From contig NC_092862.1 of the NCBI RefSeq assembly GCF_032062135.1, forward strand, positions 43,611,670-43,675,669: DNA of 64,000 nt. Reading direction: 5' to 3'. The notes below the pieces were generated by a model that was given only the letters and a program-made list of their open reading frames with translations, searched no databases and was not told the DNA's origin. The stretch comes from Pyxicephalus adspersus. Taxonomy: Eukaryota > Chordata > Amphibia > Anura > Pyxicephalidae. Made by a program: the position numbers and the translations under genes. Below are positions 1-11,449 of this stretch, one piece after another; within the stretch, counting starts at the first letter, position 1, and each line of letters starts with the position of its first letter.

Positions 1-1460
1 TTCGTATTAGATCATTTGTATGCAAAAAAACCCCCAAAATATTAAAAAAGATGTTTAAAAACTATAACGGCTAAATAGTTTGTACTAAACTAAATAAACA
101 ACTATGATAAGAGGATGTGAGTGGATGAATGTTTTTTTTTTCATTGTATTGGGGTATATTTATAAAACAATAGATTTTTCACGAACAATTCTCTAATAGA
201 GAATCATTGACTGTAATGAAAAAACATTAACCTGAAAGACTCTTCACCAGAAAATGTATAGTGATTGTCAGAGTCACCCCTTTATATTTTGATAATATTG
301 TTTTCTTTTATTGTAAACATAATTTATACACTTGGATACTTATTTGGCTTGTATGTTCATATACTGAGTGCATTGTCATCATCCATATTCTAGCACTACA
401 GCATCATTCGTCTTGATTCTTTTCTGCTGGTCCCATTTCAGCACCATAGAGATCTGTTTTGTATGTTATTTATTATATTTTGTTTATTGCTATGAGAGAT
501 TGGGCTTCTGTGCTTGTATAGTTGACCACTGTTCCTGGGAGAGAAAATGATGGAAAATGCCAGTTGCTACAGTTGTTACATGTTGGGAAAGGTTTACCTT
601 CAAGCCTGTGTTTTGGTGCAAAAAGTCAGCAGAATAGCCGCCCCCACAGGGTCACTGATGTGTGCACATGTATGCTTCAGAGCAACAAACTATTCAAGTG
701 TACCTGAACTCTTGATGCCATTTTTAAACTAAATGTATATGTATGTTCCCCTCGGAAGCATAATTTACTCTATGATATTACTTTGTCTCTGTGAAGTTCC
801 ATTCCTCAGATATTCCTACTTCCTACTGTAAGTATAAGTTGATATCAACTTCATCTAGAATTCATATCTTTCAGGCCAAACTGGGCATAATAATGTATTA
901 TTGTCTTTATTATTGACACATGGCCTTCAGCCTGTTTTGTAATCGACCTTTCCTTATCTGTGACTCATGTAGAATCTTTGCTTCCATCTCTGCCTACACT
1001 TCTGCCTTGTTACTTTTCTTAACCTGTCCTTCTGACCTTCTACTGCTTCTGTACCTTACTGCCTTCTTATTTCTGACCATTGCCTTTCCTATGCTGTTGT
1101 TTGATAAGTAATATGTAATATGTATTATGATATGCTATGTATCATTGGATACTGTTACTGATTTTTGGTTTGTACACTAACCACACTGCTGTTTGGTAAT
1201 CTGCTGTTTGATGTCCTGGTTGCTGCATTCTTGTCTATTTTACAAAAGTAATCACAGGCACCTATGTTACTCTATTGCCTTATCTGTCCCACCATCCTGG
1301 GCTGCCTTGGCTGCAGGTATAAGGGAGGCCACCATCACCATCCCAACTAGTCTTAGTTGATGATATCCTCACACCAACAATAAAGAGATTCCCTTCTAAT
1401 AGATATATTTGTTTTTCCCTTTGGAGAACTTTCTTCTTACTTAGGTTATTCACACATGCT
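1..1460. other. AT-rich non-coding stretch
   Basis: No gene, tRNA or clear repeat is recognised. Short open frames occur in several frames, but none shows a domain, biased composition or convincing splice sites. The region from about 900 to 1110 is rich in C and T on the plus strand, which produces hydrophobic chance translations. Confidence 0.5.
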
Positions 1461-1530
1461 CGATTATTGTCATTGGAAAAAATCTTTCATGATCATTTCC
1501 AATGACAAATGGCTGTAAGATGAATAAATG

Positions 1531-1835
1531 AGCGCTGTACAGCGCTGTTCTGCTCTATAGAAAGTGAGGAGGGGAGAACGGGAGAGCCGCACCCGGTTGT
1601 GTTGTCCTCCCTTCACTTCCATTGTGGTTGTTCGTCTTCTGCTGTTCATGCATCTGCCAGGACGAATCCATGAACAACGTCGGACGGCCTGTGTACACAT
1701 GTCAGATTCTCGCCCAAGATGAGCACTGTGGCTTGTATCGGCTGAGAATCATCTTACGTGTGTACATAGCCTTAGGTTTGAGTCAATGTAGAATCGCAGC
1801 TTGCTTTCTGGGGCAATAAGTTTTCATTTGAGATC
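1531..1835. repeat. Uncharacterised MITE-like dispersed repeat
   Basis: This GC-richer island in AT-rich DNA opens with the perfect 16-bp palindrome AGCGCTGTACAGCGCT (1531-1546). It continues through a block including CACATGTCAGATTCTCGCCC and a partly mirrored GCTGAGAATCATCTTACGTG, so the right half contains an imperfect inverted repeat. From memory, very similar sequence is abundant in ranid frogs and behaves as a dispersed non-autonomous element. The superfamily is not clear from the ends seen here, and no target duplication was identified. Open frames on both strands through it are probably incidental. Confidence 0.45.
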
Positions 1836-3428
1836 AGAGTTGATTGACTGGTGCAATAAAAGTGCTTCTTCTGACCTGTGTTTGACTTCCTTTTGTGCTG
1901 CATCATCCTGTTTAATGTTGGTTTTGCATTTCTTGTTGACTTGTACGGTAGGCTAAGGAGTTCGGATGTAAACAAAACCTCATCCATACACACCTCTAAT
2001 TGTCCCTAGAACAGGAAGTAAAGTTAGACCCCCAATTGAACCAAAGATAAAAGCCAGTAATCACTGACTATGAAAAGTATCTGAAGTTTTCAAATCCACT
2101 CCATTTGCTGCATGCTTGTACTAGGTCAGTGGTTCAGAAAGTATTTAGTTAGACATAGTTGGCAACAAAGATTATAGGAATGAAGTCAGAAATGGTAGCC
2201 TCCTTCTCCCTAATACCGGTTTTCTTAAAAAAGGTTTGTAAAATGTAACACTTGAATATTCTTTTTTTATATAAAAATAGACCAGTTAAGACAATGAAAT
2301 CTAATAGCCATAATGTTATATTTTAATCATATTTAGGCAAAAGGAAGGGAAATTACCATGTGGCCTCTGTTGATTGTAGACTACAAGACTTAAAACACAA
2401 AAAATGCACAGAATTATAAAGTTAGGAAAGGACAATGGACAGGAGGAGGTATGGATAGAATAGAGATCTTAATGAATACTTTCAAATGAAAGGATTAAGT
2501 ATGGAATCTGGGCAGTCAGACTAGCCGGCAGGCACTGATTGCCATTTGTCTGCCACTGCAGTTCTTAAGCCTCCCTGGGTAGCTTGACCACTCCTATCAA
2601 ATGTGCATTTCCTGCTGCTTCTTTTGTGATTAGAGCTATTGAAAATGTTTTCCATGTGAACCTAGTGGGCATAGTTCAAGGAAAATAAATTTTAATTTAC
2701 ATAGTGTGGAAAGGATTTAAACATGCACTCTAATTTAGCATGGAAAACTGACTTTCATAATCTGTTGCTTACTGTCAAAGTTTGATTAAGGGGCGGTCTA
2801 AAATACTTGCTAAAATTGGCCATTTCTTTTGATGATCGTTACAGAGATATAGAGCGATTTATTATTTGTTATATACAATATGCGTAGTGGATAAACAAAT
2901 GATTCTTTACAGTTATTAACATTTTATGTTTGAAGTTTCTAACAGTTATGACTCTTGTTGTCTAGATGTCAAATAGTTAGTCTATGCTTTTTTTTTTAAC
3001 GAAAGCTTGAATTTGAGTATATATAGAGGTATGATAAAAATAATTAAATAATATTAATTGATGAAATATTGATTATTTATGATGTTTATTTATTATTACA
3101 TATGATATAGTGTGGATGTGAACTTTTTGGGAGGGTTGATTTTGTTAGTAACTGGCTTCTCAGGCTCCGTTGGAATTTTAGTGACAAAAGCTCCACTATT
3201 AAACCTTTTCCTGTTCCATGTCATCTTGTCTGGGTAATCTGTTACCTTGGGATAGCTGAGTCTTCCTTAATTTTCAATACTGTATATTGGAAAGGAGGTC
3301 CCCTTGATATTGTTCACAGCAGAGATAGATTTGAGCGCTCAAGAACAAAGGTTTATATACTTGCTTCTGCAAAATATATAGGAAACTCTTGGCTGGTTTC
3401 AGGTTTTAGCATCCAGCATATTGAAAAT
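1836..3428. other. Non-coding stretch
   Basis: AT-rich DNA with homopolymer runs. No coding segment, RNA gene or dispersed repeat is recognised. Confidence 0.45.
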
Positions 3429-3488
3429 GTTTGTTTGGTTTAACGACACTTAACATATGTTTGTTTGGTTTAACGACACTTAACATAT
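3429..3488. repeat. Perfect 30-bp tandem duplication
   Basis: A 30-bp unit beginning GTTTGTTTGGTTTAACGACA at 3429-3458 is repeated without mismatch at 3459-3488. There are only two copies and no larger array. Identity between the copies suggests a recent local duplication. Confidence 0.9.
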
Positions 3489-5095
3489 TTGTTGCCGTAA
3501 TAAAATGAACAATATTTTAAATGTGTATGCATTCAGTGCATTCTACCTACAGCTCATACAGAGACTAATGCATGATTTTGTCAAGAAGCAATGTAACTGC
3601 TTACCAAAATACATATCAAGAAAGGAAATATGCATAGACTGTATAAACATTCAGAATATTTTACAATACATATATATATGATTTGTAAATCATTTCCAGA
3701 AAAAGCAACTCCGTAGGTTTCCCCTAATTTGCAAAAACAATGCTAAGAATAAGTTGTCCATTTTACTTTAAATATAATATATCTATATATATAAATACAT
3801 GAGATACATAGGCATTGTAAGAACAAAACATCATATGACACCCGGTAAACCACATGTTTTCATTTAAATACTTAGTAATGGAGGCATTACTGGTTCTTTC
3901 TACAAGGGCTGCTAAATGTGGCTAGCTGTATTAGTTTCGTTATGTCAGTGATAGGGAAAATTACTTGACAACAACTGTATACAAAATTGTAAAATGTAAC
4001 GAATACAAAGAACTGAATGAAGTTAGAATAAACATTTGCAAAAGTTGGAATATAATTTGCCTAAACAATGTGCTATCCTTGTCCAGCTTGCTGGACATAA
4101 AAGGGAGCAGGCTGGGCAAAGAAATAAAGGGATTCACAGGGGTGGTGAGCAGCAGATTCACTAATGTAGTAGTCGGGCCAGCTTTTTATTGACTCCAGTT
4201 GCTGTTTTTCAGAGGTCCAGACTTATTGCTCCCATGGTCAGTAAATCCGAGTGCTATCTGCCACACTGCATCACTGACTCAAATTTTATATGCATGAATG
4301 CTTAACTAGTAACATGAATGAATAATTTTCGAATGATCAGGAAATAATTTGCCAAAACTATAAATTTGTAGTGGGTCTTAAGGGATATCTTATAGGACGA
4401 ATAGCTTACAACAGCTGCATACCCTTCCCAGCTTTAATAATTACTCGCTATTCCATAAACACTAAAATGGTAATGTTGTCCAAAAGCACCATGAATATTA
4501 TTTAATTTGCCAACCTAAAATTTTAGGATTTTTATTTTATCACCACAAAGACACTGGAACATCTAGGCATTTTCATATAATGCTTTGTTTTGAAAATTAA
4601 AGGGACCAATCTAGTCAGTTTGCCACCTGACACTAATTCTTTTTTTTATTTGCATTCATTATTATTTGATCTTTTAATGCAATAACTAGAACAATGCACC
4701 TTTATATAATATTTGACAAGTAATTTGACACATAACACTATTTTGTTATTAAATGCAGTTGAGTGGTGTTATCATTATGTGTGTATATGCTTACATGTTA
4801 TCATTATATGTATATGCCGGTACATGTTTACATTGGTTATATACTCTTTATGTGTTATCAAGATAGTAGGCTGTTTTCATCAGTTTTATTTTTAAAATGT
4901 GATCATTATGTTTATATATGCTGTAGTCTTATATGTTACGTGCTGTAATAATTATATTGTCTACATATGCTTTATATGTTGTCATTACAAGTGCAGTTAC
5001 ATTGTAAAGTTTATGTATGCTATCCCTGTTATCTTTATATCTTTATATATGCTGTTACCTGTTATATTTACACACTGTTACCTGCTGTTAGACAT
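3489..5095. other. Non-coding stretch
   Basis: Very AT-rich sequence. From about 4700 to 5090 it is dominated by low-complexity TGTTA/TATATG-rich text leading into the microsatellite. No gene is recognised. Confidence 0.45.
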
Positions 5096-5097
5096 GC

Positions 5098-5149
<52 letters not shown>

Positions 5150-5150
5150 G
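5096..5150 (+). repeat. (TATC)n microsatellite
   Basis: About 13 uninterrupted tetranucleotide units read CTATCTATC on the plus strand. Open frames across it translate to a repeating Y-L-S-I pattern, which is an artefact of the repeat. Confidence 0.97.
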
Positions 5151-5159
5151 ACTCTGGTA

Positions 5160-6100
5160 TTATTATGTTTAGATGTCCATTCCCATGTTAATGTTTATTT
5201 ATGCTGTTACCTATTATTTTCATGTTAACATTTTTATCTTAATGATTTTAACTTTTATCATTATGATTATACAGTATATGGCATTACTTGTTTTCATAAT
5301 GTTTATATATGATGTTACCTGTTATTATCTTTTCTATCTTGTTGTGGCTTTTGGAAAATACATTACAACTGGGACAGTGATAAGCATTTTCATTTGGGTT
5401 TAAATATTTACTGATACTACTACTTTCATACTACTGTATTAAAAAGCGTCTGTCCCAAACCTTGTTTTTCCCTCACCATCCTGGGGATCATACCAGAAAG
5501 AAACTTTAGGAAAAATTTCTAATAGCAACACATACAGCAATAAGAGATTTTTCAATACTTTCTGTCTGGGTAATTGGTATCACCATCACAATATGTGCAA
5601 GAAGCCTCTTTCATGCTTCTCATAGCAGTAATAAAAAAAAAGTAACCCAGACAGACAGGTAAAAGGGTCAGTGAACCTATGTTCCCAACCCCTTTGAACA
5701 ATTTATGTTATTTGTAATAATAGATTATTTGTACATAATTACATTGTAATTATTACAATGATAGATTTATCATTCTAGATTATAAGAACTATATCCAGTT
5801 AGAAATGCACTGGCAGATACATTTTTTGGTAAAATATAGTTTATTGGTCATTAATTTTAAAAGAACTCCACTTTTAAAAAATAAATAAATATTAATATTA
5901 AAATATTTTAGCATATACAGTGGCTACACGTGTAATTTTCTACTTTCATTGCATTAAATATTACCTCTCTGTTTTAATCTGCAGATGCTGTAATTTTGTA
6001 AAATTTAATTGCTCCTACTTGTAAGTCATGTACTGTATAAATGTTTGAGTTTCTGAACCAGATATGTAAAACCTGTCTATTATCCTGAAAATCTTACATC
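5160..6100. other. Non-coding stretch with a short inverted repeat
   Basis: AT-rich DNA. TCTGTCTGGGT at 5561-5571 is matched by its reverse complement ACCCAGACAGA at 5645-5655, giving an 11-bp stem with a loop of about 73 bases. This may be a MITE remnant. Nothing else is recognised. Confidence 0.4.
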
Positions 6101-6101
6101 T

Positions 6102-6372
6102 TTAATAACTTAAAGTTGAACTAAGTTTATTGGTGGATGGTGAGCTTTTGCCATAATGCTGTGTCATATTCTGGCACACATTTATCTTTTTAGCACCATG
6201 CATCGATGACAGAGTCTCCATTGCATCCCTCAAATTCTCTATCTTTCCCACCGACTCTTCCAGGTCTGCTGCAATCCTCTTCAGCCATTGATGGTGTAAC
6301 TCCTGCACATGCATGGCAGTTACATGATCTCCATCATCTAGGTCTGCACCATGAAACCAGGCATTACAAAGC
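6102..6372 (-). CDS. Possible host exon, protein unidentified
   Basis: On the minus strand an AG preceded by a pyrimidine-leaning tract (CTCTGCTTTAG) could be a splice acceptor at about 6373. The frame that follows is open to a stop at 6102 and has coding-like, charged, helical composition, for example HHQWLKRIAADLEESVGKI followed by ENLRDAMETLSSMHG. An in-frame stop lies just upstream of the acceptor, as expected for an exon edge. The true exon may end before the stop, since the last 25 or so residues look less protein-like. I do not recognise the family. A chance open frame or an unfamiliar transposon piece remains possible. The segment near 7.8-8.05 kb on the same strand could belong to the same gene. 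Confidence 0.35.
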
Positions 6373-6680
6373 TAAAGCAGAGTAGCATTGCAATTTACCT
6401 AAATTCCTGTAATCTATTATTTTACATTATATTTGACTTGTTAATTAAGCCAGATATTAATGGTACAAATTCCCTGTGTATGAAAAATCCTGGCCATTTA
6501 TTTAGACATAAAGCTACTCATAAAAATGCAATATATCTAAATAATTGTGATTTTTCAATTTTCAGCTGAGGAGGTTCTGAAATGTTACTCAAATGTGATC
6601 TAGTAGAAATCCTGTTTTCTGAGAATTATGGGGTCACCTCTCTAATGTATACTACAGATAATCAAAGTGATAACTGCAAT

Positions 6681-7060
6681 CTATTTATTTTCTGAGGGTG
6701 CAGGGTAATCAACCCAGAAGATTGGACCTATAGCCAGGTAAAGTCTTTTAAAATATACGTCTGATAGTAGTAAAAATTTAATACATGGGTCCAGAGTACC
6801 ACATTCCTTTTGATATATACAACTGCTAGCAAAAAACATGGGACTTAAATGGTACCAATATCTCCAACGCCCAAAAAAGAAGGCAAGAACCATGCTTCTA
6901 TAAAAACGCCACAACTATGGCAAAACTCCTCCAAACACGAAGTATTTTTTTTATATAAAAAAGAATCAGAAAGGACTTTACTTCTTTACCATATGTACCT
7001 TATCTATCCAAATTGAACTGAAGGGCAATCAAAGCAATACTATGCCAAACTAAGAAATAT
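6681..7060 (-). pseudogene. Possible L1-type LINE C-terminal relic
   Basis: The minus-strand translation contains RYWYHLSPMFFASS, which loosely resembles the WYLTP-like block near the C-terminus of L1-type ORF2 proteins. The stretch upstream in the element (6930-7060) is degraded by stops. Similarity is weak, and this could be unrelated sequence. Confidence 0.3.
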
Positions 7061-7144
7061 AGAGATTTGACATTTAATGTAAAATTCTGTCTCTATTGCA
7101 TGTCATGCATTAATATTCATCACACATTTCTTATCTTTCACCAG

Positions 7145-7290
7145 CAGCTGATGAGTCTAACCATTCCAACATTCTTTCATTGACCAAATCCAGCTATAGC
7201 TACAACTGGAAGACCTTCAATGGGTCCACTAGCTTTATGTATTTTAGGAAGATGATAGGAGGGTACTAAATATGCTGTCACTGCATAGTA
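7145..7290 (-). pseudogene. Penelope-like reverse transcriptase fragment
   Basis: The minus strand encodes a short segment with YHLPKIHKASGP followed by a LPVVAIAG-like block. This matches the early motif of Penelope-like reverse transcriptases, where PKIHK is followed after a few residues by a P-G-R-P-I-V segment. Here the glycine-arginine-proline part is altered and a stop follows. No GIY-YIG endonuclease part is seen nearby. It is a short dead relic. Confidence 0.4.
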
Positions 7291-7799
7291 AATAATTCAC
7301 ACTGCTTGTCCTACTTCATTTATTTTTAATAAAAATTGTTGGTCTCTGACCCTAAAATTTTATATGTAAAACAATTAGATAACTGAAGCTTCACTTTTTT
7401 AATCTGAAATATCCAATACCACCACACTGCCATTTTTATTGGCCCATCATATGCTGATGTTGGAATTTCACATCAAACTAAATAGTCCCTTTGTCTCCTT
7501 TAGTGGAATTCCATGACACCATTGATTTCCAGATGGTTTAAGTCCTTAAAAATCAACTTCTGTTCACTTGCCATAATATATTGCAATCATTCCTCCTTCC
7601 TTTTTATTTCATTTGGCCATTTTGTAAAATTCCATTTGTCATGTTTTCTTCCACATTTTCTAATTTCTATGGTTATGCAAATGAGTATCACAAACAACCT
7701 TATTCATACTAATACTAACAAAACGGCAAATGACATACCCACCAAGGTCCTAAAATAGTTTAGAGAAACCTATACTGAAAACATTGTTTGACTATCATG

Positions 7800-8056
7800 C
7801 TAATCTAATGGTTTTAATATTGTAAATTGTAAACTGTAAGCAAATGAAAATACAGATTGGAAATTCTGAATTTTCTCTGACTTCTGTGCTGCATGTTTGA
7901 TCTGAGTTAGAAGCACAAAAAGTTTTAAAACTCGACATGCTCGCTGCAATGCTTTCTTGTAAAATGCGGGATCTTCATCATGACCAGCATCTTGTAAGAA
8001 TGGCATTACCCCCATGTAAGGATTACTCTGCGGGTTCAAGTTTGGCTTTAGATTTG
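7800..8056 (-). CDS. Possible host exon, protein unidentified
   Basis: Minus-strand sequence ATATTTCAG at about 8057-8065 could be a splice acceptor. The open frame after it carries polar, gene-like text, NPYMGVMPFLQDAGHDEDPA followed by FYKKALQRACRVLKLF. The conserved-looking part ends near 7920. The rest of the frame down to the stop at 7800 looks less constrained, so the exon may end earlier at an unseen donor. The protein is not recognised. It lies on the same strand as the candidate exon at 6.1-6.4 kb, which would be downstream. Confidence 0.35.
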
Positions 8057-8283
8057 TTCCTGAAATATTTGTCTAGGTTTTTTTTCTCACTGAACTTTTA
8101 CATAAGGTTGAGGGTCTAAACAATAAGCAAACCTTGTATTTTCATTAAAGATTTACTTTGTGTCACATAACATTAAAGCATTTTTTACTTCATATAAACG
8201 AGTATATAACCCTTTCATATACGGGAAAAAATGTGTTTTATTTAACCTATTTTCTACATTTGAAGGGGACACCCCTCCCATTG

Positions 8284-8500
8284 GCTCTGATTTACTGAAG
8301 CTCTCCAAGGCTGGAGAGGATATATTTTCATCAGTGAAGCTGGGTGATCCAGCAAACCTGAAATGGATCTGGTCATGGATTCAAAACATTTGCATAGCTA
8401 TTAGAAAAACCTAAATTCATTTCTAGGTTGGCTGGATCACCCAGCTTCACTGATGAAAGTGTATCCTCTCCAGCCTTGGAGAGCTTTAATAAATCAGGGC
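8284..8500. mobile_element. Foldback MITE, copy A
   Basis: The ends are long inverted repeats. The left arm reads CTGATTTACTGAAGCTCTCC, then CAAGGCTGGAGAGGATA. The right arm is its near-perfect reverse complement, finishing GGAGAGCTTTAATAAATCAG. The arms include a CTGGGTGATCCAGC block and together span most of the element, so single strands could fold into a long hairpin. Four other full or partial copies lie in this window. No transposase is encoded. The family is recalled as abundant in ranoid frogs. Confidence 0.85.
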
Positions 8501-8644
8501 CATCCTGGTATTCCTGCCGTGGCATACACACATCACGTATCTCAGGAGGCTGTGGGTTGCTCCTTCTGAGTATGCCCAATCTGCCACATGCCCAGGGCTT
8601 TCCTCTAATGCATGCAGATCTCACGCATCCACAGTTGAATCAGC

Positions 8645-8765
8645 ACTTTTTTTTTCAATTTAAGCTTTTATTAGGAAAGTACAAGAGAAAACATATATGA
8701 ATGTCTATCAATTTGTTAGCAATACAATAGTTACAACAGGAAGAAATACAGAATCTCAATATTCA
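8645..8765 (-). mobile_element. Probable L1-type retrotransposon 3' end
   Basis: Read on the minus strand, a T- and A-rich 3' untranslated-like stretch contains a polyadenylation-like AATAAAAGCTT (complement of 8664-8674). It ends in a short poly(A), seen as nine T on the plus strand at 8647-8655. This arrangement is typical of an L1-type 3' end or a processed transcript. No coding part is recognised next to it. Confidence 0.4.
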
Positions 8766-8769
8766 ATAC

Positions 8770-9500
8770 AGCATGTTTAAATCAATCAGAAAACATAGGT
8801 CCCTTGTGTTTTGTAACAACCTAGGGATTAACAAAAAACAATAGCACTTTTTTTCTAACTGAATCCTATGTAAAAAATCTGAGAGTTGTGGGTAAACATT
8901 AGAAGAATCTTGGTAAAAACATTTATAAATTCCCCCTCCCCACACACACAGCATTTTTGTGTGTAGAAGGTTCAGTGTCACAACAATAGGAAAGTAGGAC
9001 ATATTGTATAGACTTTACATACTTCCTTTCAGTAAGGACAAAGGTAAAATTATAAATGATTGTATAGAACATTAAAGAGTGACAGCAGAAAAAGACCGCA
9101 CAGTCACACAGAAGAACCAGTTTACTGAAATCTATCCATAAAACATCCAGCTCCTCTATGTACTTGGTACATCCCCTCAGTGTTGTATGTGGACATCAGC
9201 ACCATCTACTTCCATCCATTTTGGTTCCCTTCACGAGAGCTCACTCAATAGCCAAAGATGGTAATAATTTTACATATGTTCTGTATACAATCTGAATAAG
9301 GATGCACTGGTCTCGTTATTCCTGAAGAACCAGATACTTGGAAATGCATCAGAATTTTGTATTGTACTATACTTTTTAATTGTTTTATTAATTATTTTAT
9401 GATTCTTGAATTTTTTCTTAGTTTTTCAAAAATTTTCTATTGGGTGCCTTTAAAGTTCATTAAGTTATTTCCACCTATTTTTTTTTCTTTTTAACTTTTT
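8770..9500. other. Non-coding stretch
   Basis: No gene or RNA is recognised. The stretch has a T-rich part near 9360-9510. Confidence 0.4.
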
Positions 9501-9690
9501 TGTTTGATCTACGTATGTTTGCTTTGACTGGAGACAATATTCTAAATGAGGTCTAACTGAAGATCTATATAGGGGAACCAGGATCTCCTTCCAGCTGCTA
9601 GTGATTCCTCAAGCGATGCACTCCACAATTCTATTGGCTTTCATATCTGTCAAGACACACTGCTCATTGTACATTAAGGTGAATATATAG
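9500..9690 (+). repeat. Possible CR1-like dispersed repeat fragment
   Basis: The text GGAGACAATATTCTAAATGA, then GGTCTAACTGAAGATCTATA, and later ATTCTATTGGCTTTC and CACACTGCTCATTGTACATT, follows a pattern I recall from a dispersed tetrapod repeat (an antigen-like phrase pattern of 'cacaatattc...gaggtct...ctgctcat') usually assigned to CR1-like LINEs. The assignment is from memory and weak. Confidence 0.3.
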
Positions 9691-9699
9691 AGAATATAT

Positions 9700-10555
9700 T
9701 AGGGTAAAAGAAAATCTTTCCACCATTTTTATTATGCAACAGGCTAGTTTACTAATATGTTAATGGTATAAAATGTCATTATATTCTTGGCCTGTGCGTG
9801 AAGGTGTAGAAATAAGTTGTGATATGCAAACATTTTTGGGAAGTGTGATGCATCACAAAGAGTAGATGTTATAGCCTGAGGGATGCCGGAGGGGCTCCAG
9901 GGAAATATTCTCTTGCCATATTAGAAAGAGTGATGATCAGCATGTCAAATTAATGCAAGGTTGATTATTAAACAGGTTTGTGCTCAGTTGACGTTTAATA
10001 AAAAATAAGTACAAAAGAAATGCATATGATTTAGGTCTTCAATTTCTCTTTTCCCTAACCTTCACTCTATGCATATTATTGTCACTTTATTTTTGTTTTC
10101 TACAGCCAATAAAAAATGCATGGCAGACCAAATGGATTTAGTGCTCACTGTGTTATTTAAAGAGACACGGTAAAGGATGATTTCCAGGAGTAATTTAAGC
10201 CTGACAGCAGAAAGCAAGATCAAACCCTGTAACTTTGTGGGCTAAATTTAAATAAAAGACCACTATATTCAAGACTTCCAAAATTATCCAGTATAATAAT
10301 TTTCTCACATTTTATTTTGTTTTTTTAGTTTATTTAGTTTATTTAGTTTTTAGTATAGTATTATGTTTTACTGCAATACTTGTAATTTACATTTGTGTGT
10401 ACTGCATATTAATCCAAAAGGCCTGCATTGTTTTTACATTCAGGCCAGTAGGGGCAAGGCAAGGGGGTAGGGGCAAATTGAATTATTGCCCAGGACCCCC
10501 ACCTTCTCCAGGGCCCTGATTGAAATTGCTTACATTACAAGTAAAATGGCAGAGG
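9700..10555. other. Non-coding stretch
   Basis: AT-rich, with short imperfect TTTAGTTTATT repeats near 10320-10350. No gene is recognised. Confidence 0.4.
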
Positions 10556-10559
10556 GATA

Positions 10560-10723
10560 GAAAAGGAACCTACACAATTGAGCTTATAGTATACAATGGA
10601 TAGGGGAAATTAAATGGTGGATAATTATTAATAGTAGGGGAAAAAGTAAGAAGGGGGGGGGGCAAGTTTTAAGAAGTGGGTTTTGAGAAGCCCATCTAAT
10701 GGGAGAATAAAGGCAATTCCAAA
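10560..10723 (-). mobile_element. L2/CR1-like LINE fragment
   Basis: The minus-strand text matches, with divergence, the 3' part of the better LINE copy at 36.5-37.3 kb. Both share an ordered series of blocks on the plus strand: an ACAAT.GGA.AGGGGAAAT.. AATGGTGG block, then GGCAAGTTT, then GGGTTTTGAG. It corresponds to the end of the LINE's coding region. It is truncated on both sides and abuts a hAT-type MITE on its right. Confidence 0.6.
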
Positions 10724-11000
10724 AATGGTGGTCTACGGCTCTGGCCGGTGCACCCCTCAGCGTGGTTAGGAGAAGGACCCTGCTTGGGGAGGAGGGGCGC
10801 ACCAGCTAGAGCCTCAGCCCACGGCTCCCATATGCATCGCAGGGCGGTGGGTGGGTTGTCTCTGGAGTGGGCAGGTTTTGGCATCATGAAGTCACTCTGG
10901 GGGAAGGTTCTTCGTCTTGAGTGACACACAGCTCCCCACCCATGCTTGGCCTGGAGTCTTTAAATGTAGTGGTCTGTGACGGCCCAAACTTTTGGGACTA
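10724..11000 (-). mobile_element. Decayed hAT-type MITE, second copy
   Basis: The plus strand here matches the reverse complement of the complete element at 46209-46544. Shared blocks run in the same order: CGGCTCTGGCCGGTGC, a GC-rich stem, AGGGCGGTGGG, TTTTGGCATCATGA, GTGACACACAGCTCCCC and, near 10985, CCCAAACTTTTGGGA in place of the terminal CCAAAAGGTTGG. The outer termini are lost, and the left edge coincides with the LINE fragment. No coding capacity. Confidence 0.75.
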
Positions 11001-11208
11001 CTTTTGTGGACAATACCTTTACAATAAAATCTCTGCTTAAACAGTTATCACAGAAACAAGTGCCCATATTGGATTCCTTCTCTATCTCTGTTCTGATGGC
11101 AACCTATGGCCATGGTAGCTGCAGAATGACATTAAAAAAGCACACCAGTAAGGAAAGATTCAGAGCTGCATATTGTAAGACTATCATATGCAAGGAAAAA
11201 GAAAAAAT

Positions 11209-11259
11209 GGGTCTGATTTATCAAAGCTTTCCAAGACTGGAGACTATAGACTATCATGT
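11209..11259. mobile_element. Foldback MITE arm, partial copy B
   Basis: GTCTGATTTATCAAAGCTTT followed by CCAAGACTGGAGACTATAGA and CTATCATG matches the left arm of the foldback family. The partner arm is absent. Confidence 0.65.
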
Positions 11260-11449
11260 CTCTTTAAAAAAAGGTCTCCCCTACTGTAACAAAGACAATT
11301 TGAATTTCTTTGCTAATGGAATCTCTGAAAACACTATAAACAGAATTGAGGGAGATGCTAAGGGTAAGCTTCCCTTGGCGTTCTTTGTAAAAGCTGTGTT
11401 TGCTCTTCAATCACATTTACATCTGAATAACAGCCACATTTGCGTTTAA

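Noticed and set aside
4899..5228. 109-residue open frame across the TATC repeat
   Set aside because: The frame is open because of the microsatellite and AT-rich, hydrophobic low-complexity sequence. There is no start context or domain.
10976..11449. 157-residue plus-strand open frame, the longest outside the LTR retrotransposon
   Set aside because: It begins in the decayed hAT MITE, runs through a foldback MITE arm, and shows no domain or coding-like composition.
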